A stretch of DNA of 64,000 nucleotides, from contig OZ037833.1 of NCBI GenBank assembly GCA_964035575.1, forward strand, positions 1,116,001 through 1,180,000, written 5' to 3'. Positions 53,020 through 64,000 of the stretch are shown here, in pieces. The position numbers and the translations under genes are program-made. The notes below the pieces were generated by a model, which worked only from the letters and a program-made list of their open reading frames with translations, had not been told where the DNA came from and did no database searches. This DNA comes from Rhynchopus sp. YZ270_cl-10 (Eukaryota; Euglenozoa; Diplonemea; Diplonemida; Diplonemidae). Numbering within the stretch: the stretch's first letter is position 1; every line of letters starts with the position of its first letter.

Positions 53020-54512
53020 TCACGCAGACTTCGCGTTCATCCCGAACTTCTCCTTCACTTCTGTAATCTTCTCCTTCAATTTTTCGTCCTTTGGATTTGG
53101 CTTCTTCACACCATGCAGGTAAAGCGCGTGAGAGTAGCGGTGGATCCTCACGTTATCCCCACCCACTTTGCAGAGCAGTGTCGATTCTGAGTCGCGCTTC
53201 ATCAAACTCTTCACTATGGCTTTATTGCTGTGGCCCCACGGATAGTAACCCTCTGTCCCAGTCTGAGCAATTTCTGTCAACAACGCGAGTTCTGCTTCTC
53301 CGCTCACTTGATCCACAGAGGCATCAAACCGCTTATCGATCCCTGTGCAATACATGTGTCTCATAATTGACAAACTACCCACCCCAACAACAACAACATA
53401 CGCGCCTTCAGTTTCGTCAAAATCTCCCCCATTGTTTCAGCGGTGGCAGACTCAACTGCGATGAGATGTGTGGTTAATAATCATGATGTACAAAAAAGGC
53501 AACAAAAACGGTGCATACTACCAGACCCCGCCCCTTCTTCAACGAGCCCCGCCAAGGTCTTTGTCTGTCCTCCTAGCCAGTCGTGATAGTACTTCAAGTA
53601 CTGGTCCGCAAGATCCTTTTTATCGTTCGAAATCTTTAGCACCTGTTTCCCGATCTCGAGAAATTCGTCCGCTGTCATTGCCTTCACTTCGAAAGGGGTT
53701 TGGTCAGAAGGGCGGAGCCTTCTGATGTCGTCCGACATCGCTGTTTTGGAGAATCCGACGATGGTCTTGCAACTCTTCGCCTTTGATGAAAGCAGGGTTG
53801 CCACTGAACTGAAAGCACCGGCAAAGTCCATCATGGTCTCGTAATCAAGATCCTTCTTGCTCTCCAGCGTGATGTAGATGATCAGCGGGTGTGCATCCTC
53901 CCCCCTGGCCTTCTTCCGGATGTTTTTCGCATGTTTGACAAAGTCGAGAAGATTACGGTGACGTTTGGGGTGCGTTGCACACTCCATGAACATCTCCCAC
54001 ACACCCTCTTCAAGCTGATCGATAAAAGATTTGCCATGCGTGGCGCTACGCTTGATCATTGTCTCCGCACTCAGTGACAATTCGAGAACACCTTCCTTGT
54101 ACTCATTATGCAGCAAATTCTGCATCAGTGTAGTTTTGCCTGAACCACTTTCACCCACCAACATAAAGAATCCACCACGAGGATTGTTGAGGTATTTCTC
54201 CAGAGTGCTTTTCAGATCATCATCTTGCTGTCTGAGAACGTAGTCCTTGGGGGTGTCGGGGTTGTAGTTTTCTGTGACAATATCCTTCAGCATCTTGTCG
54301 AAGTGGTATTGGGTCTCTGGGCCGTAGTTCCTTATCTTGTATTCGTCCCACAGTTCCTTCCCATGCGTATAGAAGATAGATCCAACTTGTACTGAACCAA
54401 GGCCGATTCCGAGAGCGCAAAAAGCATCCCATAGCCCCATTTTCTTCGTCTCTGACTGTGCTTGTGTGCTGCACATTCGGACAGCCTTCCACATTTTGTT
54501 GAATTTTGCCAT
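53020..54512 (-). CDS. P-loop ATPase (AAA-like), two-exon model
   Basis: Exon 1 is 53522-54512 and exon 2 is 53020-53423. The 98-nt intron 53424-53521 has donor GTAGTATG and acceptor GGGGGAG. The phase-1 join gives AGS|DFDETEGAYVVVVGVG, a plausible hydrophobic beta strand, and a 464-aa protein. The Walker A motif is GESGSGKTTL near residue 118; HPLIIYITLE near residue 210 is a candidate Walker B and KTIVGFSKTAM near residue 248 a sensor-like strand. The N-terminus has a hydrophobic stretch (GLWDAFCALGIGLGSVQVGSIF) that could anchor or target it. The fold resembles archaeal-type or RHS/Crinkler-related single-domain ATPases, often found in expanded protist families. It lies head to head with the Polinton-like fragment, but its length, intron and motifs do not suggest a packaging ATPase. 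Substrate unknown. Confidence 0.7.
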
Positions 54513-54846
54513 GTGTACCTTCCTCCTTCACTCACACAGTCAATCGCAGCGTTGAAGGGGAACAAGGGGAACAAAGGAGATAGTGTCAAAGGGAAGGGTA
54601 AAGGAAACAAGTCTGGGAGTGGGCTCAGGAGCGAACCACCCTCGAGGGGTGAAACCCCGAGTCTGTATCAAATGAACACAACAGGTGCGATGAACAGACT
54701 GATGCTGTTGATAGGAGGGAAGAAGGCAGGGAACACAAGTCAAGCAATCAAACAAGAAGCATCCACTATCCTTGACTGGCTTCTCAACAACAATAAGATA
54801 AATGTAGATGAACATAAACTCCTCACCCAAGAAATCAACTCCTAAA

Positions 54847-55557
54847 ATGGAACAACTCTCACTCTTTGTCTCCTCTGAAGGAGAAGCTCTCTCCACTGAC
54901 TTCACTGTAGCCCACAACCCTCCCATCTACCTTGACGAAGGTGACAACTATGAGATCAGCCTCATCAAGAGCAGTCAGTACTACTCGTGGACAAACATCA
55001 GCCAGCAGCAAGGTAACAACTTCTTTGAGTGGAGTCGTGATGACGGAGCTTCATGGGAGACAATAGTGCTCGGTGACGGGAACTACAGCATCTCTGAGAT
55101 CAACGACCACATACCATCGGAAATCACAATAGAGCCCATCCTAGCCCTGCAGAAGATCAAGATCACACTACCTGCCAACTACCAAGTGAACTTCAGAACA
55201 GGTTCCTTCCATGGCATCTTAGGCTTTGCTGAGAACACTATCATAAGTGCAGGTGATAACATTGCTCCACACGTTGCAGACATCACGAACGGAATCCAAG
55301 CAGTCGTTGTCCACTGTGATCTTGTGAACCCAAAGTACTCCTACCACAACTCAGGCACATCAGGCACCAAGTCGCAAATCTTGTATGTTGTCAGCCCACC
55401 ATCCCTACCTCCCAGCAGTTTGTACAACGTGGTAGAACCTGGCAGCTCGTACTATGTCCCCACCAACAAGACCCAGATCAACAGCATAAGGTTCTGGCTT
55501 ACGGACCAGAATGAGAAGGTGAGAATGTCAACTATCATGTTATCCTTCGCAAAGTAA
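54847..55557 (+). CDS. Capsid-like (penton/minor capsid type) ORF of the Polinton-like fragment
   Basis: 236 codons starting MEQLSLFVSSEGEAL. It has the run of beta strands typical of Polinton/adintovirus minor capsid proteins: PPIYLDEGDNYEISLIK, YYSWTNIS, GNYSISEIN, HGILGF, VVVHCDLVNPKYS and a terminal LTDQNEKV-type motif. A single jelly roll is expected. Described as a fossil part of the element. Confidence 0.55.
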   Translation: MEQLSLFVSSEGEALSTDFTVAHNPPIYLDEGDNYEISLIKSSQYYSWTNISQQQGNNFFEWSRDDGASWETIVLGDGNYSISEINDHIPSEITIEPILALQKIKITLPANYQVNFRTGSFHGILGFAENTIISAGDNIAPHVADITNGIQAVVVHCDLVNPKYSYHNSGTSGTKSQILYVVSPPSLPPSSLYNVVEPGSSYYVPTNKTQINSIRFWLTDQNEKVRMSTIMLSFAK

Positions 55558-55923
55558 AATCTTCGTACTAAAAAAATGGCATCGTGGTCAAATCTAGTGA
55601 GGGATAGTGAAAGGGTATCAGGGAGGAAGAGAACCTGGAGTGCTTTGGTGGAGGGTAGTGGGGTAGATATGGAGGAGAAGCAAGAGAAGCAAGAAGAAAG
55701 AGACAACAAGAAGGTGCTTGATGTACTGGCTGACATCTCTAAGAGGCATAATGTTGTGCTTGGGAATGGGTTGGTTACAATATAAGTGTTCTATACATAT
55801 CACTGTCATACACACCATGCGGTGTGTATTCCTTCTCACTTCTTACTTCTCACTTCGTTCGAGATATGTATTATTTGAGTCTTCGGTGCTGTTGGCACCC
55901 TCGAGGGAGCTCTGCTCCTGAGT

Positions 55924-56181
55924 CTAGTTAATAACTATCCCATTCCCTGTGATCTTACCATAGGCTGTCTCCCCTAGGATCTTGATGAGGAAGGTAGCTA
56001 TGCTTGCTATATGTTGCACTCTATCTATTGAGCTCTTGTTGTTAGGGTCTAGTGCATGGTAGATGTTTGATCGGATGAGTTGTAGGTCTGCCTTGTGCTT
56101 CATCTTACGTATGTCTTTCCCACTCTTCCCTATCTTTGAGGCATGTTTGTACTGCAGGTCATGTATCATCGCACTTTCATC
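55924..56181 (-). CDS. Phospholipase A2-like ORF of the Polinton-like fragment
   Basis: It contains SAMIHDLQYKHA and KHKADLQLI, the His-Asp and Ala-Asp segments of the PLA2-like domain found in parvovirus VP1 and in Polinton/adintovirus virion proteins, where it helps membrane escape. The upstream end runs into the satellite. Fossil part of the element. Confidence 0.5.
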   Translation of the reverse strand, partial: DESAMIHDLQYKHASKIGKSGKDIRKMKHKADLQLIRSNIYHALDPNNKSSIDRVQHIASIATFLIKILGETAYGKITGNGIVIN

Positions 56182-59100
56182 TAACGCATCCGTTCTAACG
56201 CATCCGTTCTTACGCATCCGTTCTAACGCATCCGTTCTAACGCGTCCGTTCTAACGCGTCCGTTCTAACGCATCCGTTCTAACACGTCCGTTTTAACGCG
56301 TCCGTTCTAACGCGTCCGTTCTTACGCGTCCGTTCTAACGCGTCCGTTCTAACGCGTCCGTTCTAACGCATCCGTTCTTACGCGTCCGTTTTAACGCGTC
56401 CGTTCTAACGAGTCCGTTCTAACGCATCCGTTCTTACGCGTCCGTTCTAACGCGTCCGTTCTAACGAGTCCGTTCTAACGCATCCGTTCTAACGCATCCG
56501 TTCTAACGCGTCCGTTCTTACGCGTCCGTTCTAACGCGTGCGTTCTAACGCATCCGTTCTAACGCGTCCGTTCTAACGCGTCCGTTCTAACGCATCCGTT
56601 CTAACGCGTCCGTTCTAACGCATCCGTTCTGACGCGTCCGTTCTAACGTGTCCGTTCTAACGCGTCCGTTCTAACGCATCCGTTCTAACGCATCCGTTCT
56701 TACGCATCCGTTCTAACGCATCCGTTCTAACGCGTCCGTTCTAACGCGTCCGTTCTAACGCATCCGTTCTAACGCGTCCGTTTTAACGCGTCCGTTCTAA
56801 CGCGTCCGTTCTAACGCATCCGTTCTTACGCATCCGTTCTAACGCATCCGTTCTAACGCGTCCGTTCTAACGCGTCCGTTCTAACGCATCCGTTCTAACG
56901 CGTCCGTTTTAACGCGTCCGTTCTAACGCGTCCGTTCTTACGCGTCCGTTCTAACGCGTCCGTTCTAACGAGTCCGTTCTAACGCATCCGTTCTTACGCG
57001 TCCGTTCTAACGAGTCCGTTCTAACGCATCCGTTCTTACGCGTCCGTTCTAACGCGTCCGTTCTAACGAGTCCGTTCTAACGCATCCGTTCTAACGCATC
57101 CGTTCTAACGCGTCCGTTCTTACGCGTCCGTTCTAACGCGTGCGTTCTAACGCATCCGTTCTAACGCGTCCGTTCTAACGCATCCGTTCTAACGCGTCCG
57201 TTCTAACGCATCCGTTCTGACGCGTCCGTTCTAACGTGTCCGTTCTAACGCGTCCGTTCTAACGCATCCGTTCTAACGCGTCCGTTCTAACGCATCCGTT
57301 CTAACGCATCCGTTCTAACGCGTCCGTTCTAACCGTTCTAACGCGTCCGTTCTAACGCGTCCGTTCTAACGCGTCCGTTCTAACGCATCCGTTCTAACGC
57401 ATCCGTTCTAACGCATCCGTTCTAACGCGTCCGTTCTAACGCGTCCGTTCTAACGCATCCGTTCTAACGCATCCGTTCTAACGCGTCCGTTCTAACGCGT
57501 CCGTTCTAACGCGTCCGTTCTGACGCGTCCGTTCTAACGCGTCCGTTCTGACGAGTCCGTTCTAACGCGTCCGTTCTAACGCATCCGTTCTAACGCGTCC
57601 GTTCTGACGCGTCCGTTCTAACGCATCCGTTCTAACGCGTCCGTTCTAACGCATCCGTTCTTACGCGTCCGTTCTAACGCATCCGTTCTAACGCGTCCGT
57701 TCTAACGCGTCCGTTCTAACGCGTGCGTTCTAACGCATCCGTTCTAACGCGTCCGTTCTAACGCATCCGTTCTAACGCATCCGTTCTAACGCATCCGTTC
57801 TAACGCGTCCGTTCTAACGCGTCCGTTCTAACGCGTGCGTTCTAACGCATCCGTTCTAACGCGTCCGTTCTAACGCATCCGTTCTTACGCATCCGTTCTA
57901 ACGCATCCGTTCTAACGCGTCCGTTCTAACGCATCCGTTCTTACGCATCCGTTCTAACGCGTCCGTTCTAACGCGTCCGTTCTAACGCGTCCGTTCTAAC
58001 GCATCCGTTCTTACGCGTCCGTTCTAACGCATCCGTTCTAACGCGTCCGTTCTGACGCGTCCGTTCTAACGCGTCCGTTCTTACGCATCCGTTCTAACGC
58101 ATCCGTTCTAACGCGTCCGTTCTAACGCGTCCGTTCTAACGCGTCCGTTCTTACGCATCCGTTCTAACGCATCCGTTCTAACGCGTCCGTTCTAACGCAT
58201 CCGTTCTTACTCATCCGTTCTAACGCATCCGTTCTAACGCGTCCGTTCTAACGCATCCGTTCTAACGCATCCGTTCTTACTCATCCGTTCTAACGCATCC
58301 GTTCTTACGCATCCGTTCTAACGCATCCGTTCTAACGCGTCCGTTCTAACGCGTCCGTTCTAACGCATCCGTTCTTACTCATCCGTTCTAACGCATCCGT
58401 TCTAACGCGTCCGTTCTTACGCGTCCGTTCTAACGCATCCGTTCTGATGCGTCCGTTCTATCGCGTTCGTTCTAACGCATCCGTTCTAACGCATCCGTTC
58501 TGATGCGTCCGTTCTAACGCGTCCGTTCTAACGCGTCCGTTCTTACGCGTCCGTTCTAACGCGTCCGTTCTAACGCATCCGTTCTAACGCGTCCGTTCTA
58601 ACGCATCCGTTCTAACGCATCCGTTCTTACTCGTCCGTTCTAACGCATCCGTTTTAACGCGTCCGTTCTTACGCATCCGTTCTAACGCATCCGTTCTAAC
58701 GCGTCCGTTCTGACGCATCCGTTCTAATGCATCCGTTCTAACGCATCCGTTCTTACGCATCTGTTCTAACGCGTCCGTTCTAACGCATCCGTTCTGACGC
58801 ATCCGTTCTAACGCATCCGTTCTTACTCGTCCGTTCTAACGCATCCGTTCTAACGCGTCCGTTCTTACGCATCCGTTCTAACGCATCCGTTCTAACGCGT
58901 CCGTTCTGACGCATCCGTTCTAACGCATCTGTTCTGACGCATCCGTTCTAACGCATCCGTTCTTACTCGTCCGTTCTAACGCATCCGTTCTAACGCATCC
59001 GTTCTAACGCGTCCGTTCTAACGCATCCGTTCTTACTCGTCCGTTCTTACGCATCTGTTCTAACGCGTCCGTTCTAACGCATCCGTTCTTACTCGTCCGT

Positions 59101-62100
59101 TCTAACGCATCCGTTCTAACGCGTCCGTTCTTACGCATCCGTTCTAACGCATCCGTTCTAACGCGTCCGTTCTTACGCATCCGTTCTAACGCATCCGTTC
59201 TTACTCGTCCGTTCTAACGCATCCGTTCTAACGCGTCCGTTCTTACGCATCCGTTCTAACGCATCCGTTCTAACGCGTCCGTTCTGACGCATACGTTCTA
59301 ACGCGTCCGTTCTGACGCATCCGTTCTAACGCGTCCGTTCTAACGCATCCGTTCTAACGCGTCCGTTCTGACGCATCCGTTCTAACGCGTCCGTTCTAAC
59401 GCATCCGTTCTAACGCGTCCGTTCTGACGCATCCGTTCTAATGCATCCGTTCTGACGCGTCCGTTCTGACGCATCCGTTCTAACGCATCCGTTCTTACGC
59501 ATCCGTTCTAACGCATCCGTTCTAACGCATCCGTTCTTACGCATCCGTTCTTACACATCCGTTTCTAACGCATCCGTTCTAACGCGTCCGTTCTTACGCA
59601 TCCGTTCTTACACATCCGTTTCTAACGCATCCGTTCTAACGCGTCCGTTCTAACGCGTCCGTTCTGACGCATCCGTTCTAACGCATCCGTTCTTACGCGT
59701 CCGTTCTAACGCATCCGTTCTGACGCATCCGTTCTTACTCGTCCGTTCTAACGAGTCTGTTCTAACGCATCCGTTCCAACGCATCCGTTCTTACGCATCC
59801 GTTCTAACGCATCCGTTCTAACGCATCCGTTCTTACGCGTCCGTTCTAACGTGTCCGTTCTAACGCGTCCGTTCTAACGCATCCGTTCTAACGCGTCCGT
59901 TCTAACGCATCCGTTCTGACGCATCCGTTCTTACTCGTCCGTTCTAACGAGTCTGTTCTAACGCATCCGTTCCAACGCATCCGTTCTTACGCATCCGTTC
60001 TAACGCATCCGTTCTAACGCATCCGTTCTTACGCGTCCGTTCTAACGTGTCCGTTCTAACGCGTCCGTTCTAACGCGTCCGTTCTAACGCATCCGTTCTA
60101 ACGCATCCGTTCTAACGCATCCGTTCTTACGCATCCGTTCTAACGAGTCTGTTCTAACGCATCCGTTCCAACGCATCCGTTCTTACGCATCCGTTCTAAC
60201 GCATCCGTTCTAACGCATCCGTTCTTACGCGTCCGTTCTAACGTGTCCGTTCTAACGCGTCCGTTCTAACGCATCCGTTCTAACGCATCCGTTCTAACGC
60301 ATCCGTTCTAACGCGTCCGTTCTAACGCGTCCGTTCTAACGCATCCGTTCTAACGCGTCCGTTCTAACGCGTCCGTTCTGACGCGTCCGTTCTAACGCGT
60401 CCGTTCTGACGAGTCCGTTCTAACGCGTCCGTTCTAACGCATCCGTTCTAACGCGTCCGTTCTGACGCGTCCGTTCTAACGCATCCGTTCTAACGCGTCC
60501 GTTCTAACGCATCCGTTCTTACGCATCCGTTCTAACGCATCCGTTCTAACGCGTCCGTTCTAACGCGTCAGTTCTAACGCGTCCGTTCTTACGCATCCGT
60601 TCTAACGCGTCCGTTCTAACGCATCCGTTCTTACGCATCCGTTCTTACGCATCCGTTCTAACGCGTCCGTTCTAACGCGTCCGTTCTAACGCGTCCGTTC
60701 TAACGCATCCGTTCTAACGCATCCGTTCTAACGCATCCGTTCTAACGCGTCCGTTCTAACGCGTCCGTTCTAACGCGTGCGTTCTAACGCATCCGTTCTA
60801 ACGCGTCCGTTCTAACGCATCCGTTCTAACGCATCCGTTCTAACGCATCCGTTCTAACGCGTCCGTTCTAACGCGTCCGTTCTAACGCGTCCGTTCTAAC
60901 GCATCCTTTCTTACGCATCCGTTCTTACGCATCCGTTCTAACGCGTCCGTTCTAACGCGTCCGTTCTAACGCGTCCGTTCTAACGCATCCGTTCTTACGC
61001 GTCCGTTCTAACGCATCCGTTCTAACGCGTCCGTTCTGACGCGTCCGTTCTAACGCGTCCGTTCTTACGCATCCGTTCTAACGCATCCGTTCTAACGCGT
61101 CCGTTCTAACGCGTCAGTTCTAACGCGTCCGTTCTTACGCATCCGTTCTAACGCGTCCGTTCTAACGCATCCGTTCTTACTCATCCGTTCTAACGCATCC
61201 GTTCTAACGCGTCCGTTCTAACGCATCCGTTCTATCGCGTTCGTTCTAACGCATCCGTTCTTACTCATCCGTTCTAACGCATCCGTTCTAACGCGTCCGT
61301 TCTAACGCATCCGTTCTTACTCATCCGTTCTAACGCATCCGTTCTAACGCGTCCGTTCTAACGCATCCGTTCTATCGCGTTCGTTCTAACGCATCCGTTC
61401 TTACTCGTCTGTTCTAACGCATCCGTTCTAACGCGTCCGTTCTAACGCATCCGTTCTGACGCGTCCGTTCTAACGTGTCCGTTCTAACGCGTCCGTTCTA
61501 ACGCATCCGTTCTAACGCGTCCGTTCTAACGCATCCGTTCTAACGCATCCGTTCTAACGCGTCCGTTCTAACGCGTCCGTTCTAACGCGTCCGTTCTAAC
61601 GCGTCCGTTCTAACGCATCCGTTCTAACGCATCCGTTCTAACGCGTCCGTTTTAACGCGTCCGTTCTAACGCGTCCGTTCTAACGCATCCGTTCTTACGC
61701 ATCCGTTCTAACGCATCCGTTCTAACGCGTCCGTTCTAACGCGTCCGTTCTAACGCATCCGTTCTAACGCGTCCGTTTTAACGCGTCCGTTCTAACGCGT
61801 CCGTTCTTACGCGTCCGTTCTAACGCGTCCGTTCTAACGAGTCCGTTCTAACGCATCCGTTCTTACTCGTCCGTTCTAACGAGTCCGTTCTAACGCATCC
61901 GTTCTTACGCGTCCGTTCTAACGCGTCCGTTCTAACGAGTCCGTTCTAACGCATCCGTTCTAACGCATCCGTTCTAACGCGTCCGTTCTTACGCGTCCGT
62001 TCTAACGCGTGCGTTCTAACGCATCCGTTCTAACGCGTCCGTTCTAACGCATCCGTTCTAACGCGTCCGTTCTAACGCATCCGTTCTGACGCGTCCGTTC

Positions 62101-64000
62101 TAACGTGTCCGTTCTAACGCGTCCGTTCTAACGCATCCGTTCTAACGCATCCGTTCTAACGCGTCCGTTCTAACGCGTCCGTTCTAACGCGTCCGTTCTA
62201 ACGCGTCCGTTCTAACGCATCCGTTCTAACGCATCCGTTCTAACGCATCCGTTCTAACGCGTCCGTTCTAACGCGTCCGTTCTGACGCGTCCGTTCTAAC
62301 GCGTCCGTTCTGACGAGTCCGTTCTAACGCGTCCGTTCTAACGCATCCGTTCTTACGCGTCCGTTCTAACGCGTCCGTTCTGACGCGTCCGTTCTAACGC
62401 ATCCGTTCTTACGCGTCCGTTCTAACGCATCCGTTCTAACGCATCCGTTCTAACGCGTCCGTTCTGACGCGTCCGTTCTAACGCATCCGTTCTTACGCGT
62501 CCGTTCTGACGAGTCCGTTCTAACGCGTCCGTTCTAACGCATCCGTTCTAACGCATCCGTTCTAACGCGTCCGTTCTGACGCGTCCGTTCTAACGCATCC
62601 GTTCTTACGCGTCCGTTCTAACGCATCCGTTCTAACGCGTGCGTTCTAACGCATCCGTTCTAACGCGTCCGTTCTAACGCGTCCGTTCTAACGCGTGCGT
62701 TCTAACGCATCCGTTCTAACGCGTCCGTTCTAACGCATCCGTTCTAACGCATCCGTTCTAACGCATCCGTTCTAACGCGTCCGTTCTAACGCGTCCGTTC
62801 TAACGCGTGCGTTCTAACGCATCCGTTCTAACGCGTCCGTTCTAACGCATCCGTTCTTACGCATCCGTTCTAACGCGTCCGTTCTAACGCGTCCGTTCTA
62901 ACGCATCCGTTCTTACGCATCCGTTCTAACGCATCCGTTCTAACGCGTCCGTTCTAACGCATCCGTTCTTACGCATCCGTTCTAACGCGTCCGTTCTAAC
63001 GCGTCCGTTCTAACGCGTCCGTTCTAACGCATCCGTTCTTACGCGTCCGTTCTAACGCATCCGTTCTGACGCGTCCGTTCTAACGCGTCCGTTCTTACGC
63101 ATCCGTTCTAACGCATCCGTTCTAACGCGTCCGTTCTAACGCATCCGTTCTTACTCATCCGTTCTAACGCATCCGTTCTAACGCGTCCGTTCTAACGCAT
63201 CCGTTCTTACTCATCCGTTCTAACGCATCCGTTCTTACGCATCCGTTCTAACGCATCCGTTCTAACGCGTCCGTTCTAACGCGTCCGTTCTAACGCATCC
63301 GTTCTTACTCATCCGTTCTAACGCATCCGTTCTAACGCGTCCGTTCTAACGCATCCGTTCTGATGCGTCCGTTCTATCGCGTTCGTTCTAACGCATCCGT
63401 TCTAACGCATCCGTTCTGATGCGTCCGTTCTAACGCGTCCGTTCTAACGCGTCCGTTCTTACGCGTCCGTTCTAACGCGTCCGTTCTAACGCATCCGTTC
63501 TTACTCGTCCGTTCTAACGCATCCGTTCTAACGCGTCCGTTCTTACGCATCCGTTCTAACGCATCCGTTCTAACGCGTCCGTTCTGACGCATCCGTTCTA
63601 ACGCATCCGTTCTTACGCATCCGTTCTAATGCATCCGTTCTAACGCATCCGTTCTTACGCATCTGTTCTAACGCGTCCGTTCTAACGCATCCGTTCTGAC
63701 GCATCCGTTCTAACGCATCCGTTCTTACTCGTCCGTTCTAACGCGTCCGTTCTTACGCATCCGTTCTAACGCATCCGTTCTAACGCATCTGTTCTAACGC
63801 GTCCGTTCTAACGCATCCGTTCTGACGCATCCGTTCTAACGCATCCGTTCTTACTCGTCCGTTCTAACGCATCCGTTCTTACTCGTCCGTTCTTACGCAT
63901 CTGTTCTAACGCGTCCGTTCTGACGCATCCGTTCTAACGCATCCGTTCTGACGCATCCGTTCTAACGCATCCGTTCTAACGCGTCCGTTCTAACGCATCC
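56182..64000. repeat. 14-bp satellite (TAACGCRTCCGTTC), about 558 copies, continues past the window
   Basis: 7.8 kb of head-to-tail 14-bp units, with main variants at CGCA/CGCG, CTAAC/CTTAC/CTGAC and rare CGAG. Only a few length changes are seen, including one short unit near 57333 and two units with an extra T near 59570 and 59626. Higher-order structure is visible. The rare variant string ACGAGTCTGT recurs at 59751, 59947 and 60143, exactly 196 bp (14 units) apart. TCTATCGCG recurs at 61231 and 61371 (10 units). A rare-variant pattern at 56781 recurs at 61650 and one at 58446 recurs at 63362, so kilobase-sized blocks were duplicated. Frames across it encode RTDALERMRKNG-type peptides and are not genes. 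Confidence 0.95.

Larger units (their letters stand above)
54560..56181. mobile_element. Fragment of a Polinton/adintovirus-like element (fossil, broken)
   Basis: Four compact, intron-free ORFs with composition unlike their neighbours: a small ORF (54672-54845), a capsid-like ORF (54847-55557) and a small ORF (55576-55785) on plus, and a phospholipase-A2-like ORF (55924-56181) on minus. A short hairpin (ACACACC/GGTGTGT near 55810-55827) lies between the convergent genes. No integrase, DNA polymerase B, packaging ATPase, protease or terminal inverted repeat is seen within the window, so the element is broken and incomplete on both sides. The right end passes into the 14-bp satellite. The surviving frames are open, which suggests a fairly recent origin. 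Family assignment rests on the capsid-like and PLA2-like parts. Confidence 0.55.

Noticed and set aside
53020-54512. P-loop gene as the packaging ATPase of the Polinton-like fragment
   Set aside because: It is larger than FtsK/HerA-type packaging ATPases, has an intron with host-like splice sites, and its motifs fit other P-loop families better. The proximity may be chance.
56182-64000. CRISPR-like array or a repetitive protein gene
   Set aside because: Units are contiguous with no unique spacers, only 14 bp long, in a eukaryotic context; frames across it are short and interrupted.

Overview
This window is nuclear DNA of a eukaryote, most likely a free-living protist. Four genes are best modelled with short GT-AG introns (98 to 565 nt), five of eight donors reading GTATG. 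The protein families are eukaryotic: a DHHC palmitoyltransferase, fibronectin-III and VWA giants, an EF-hand protein and an AP-2-type appendage. Intergenic DNA is full of homopolymers, satellites and small transposons. I cannot fix the lineage from sequence alone.

Layout. 1-8682: one uninterrupted minus-strand reading frame for a secreted giant with four VWA modules, open at the left edge. 8.7-15.1 kb: gene-poor, with a near-perfect 1.2 kb foldback element. 15.1-16.7 kb: DHHC palmitoyltransferase, two exons. 17.2-19.4 kb: a non-autonomous inverted-repeat element carrying a 7-bp satellite in one arm and an 8-bp satellite in the other. 19.9-29.9 kb: a three-exon gene for a ~3,121-aa FN3-repeat protein. 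30.2-40.4 kb: a young tandem array of a tyrosine-recombinase retrotransposon (Ngaro/VIPER-like), with one copy that looks whole, one shorter broken copy and several terminal-repeat units separated by an 11-bp G-rich satellite. 40.5-42 kb: short repeats and a TIR element. 42.0-45.5 kb: a stand-alone IMP-cyclohydrolase-like protein, a four-EF-hand protein and an unknown Pro/Glu-rich protein. 45.5-48.4 kb: short interspersed repeats. 48.5-51.6 kb: a five-exon gene joining an NT-C2 domain, a coiled coil and an alpha-adaptin-type ear. 52.0-52.6 kb: stepwise-evolved microsatellites. 53.0-54.5 kb: a two-exon P-loop ATPase. 54.6-56.2 kb: a broken Polinton/adintovirus-like fragment. 56.2-64.0 kb: a 14-bp satellite with higher-order structure, running off the right edge.

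All confident host genes lie on the minus strand. They do not look like one pathway, though the NT-C2/ear protein (endocytic adaptor-like) and the DHHC enzyme both suggest membrane trafficking. The most novel items are the NT-C2/coiled-coil/AP-2-ear architecture, the YR-retrotransposon array with satellite-bearing split direct repeats, and the repeated birth of satellites whose units have palindromic cores. Exon joins are predictions from reading frame and splice-site logic. Homology statements come from my knowledge of the families; no search was run.
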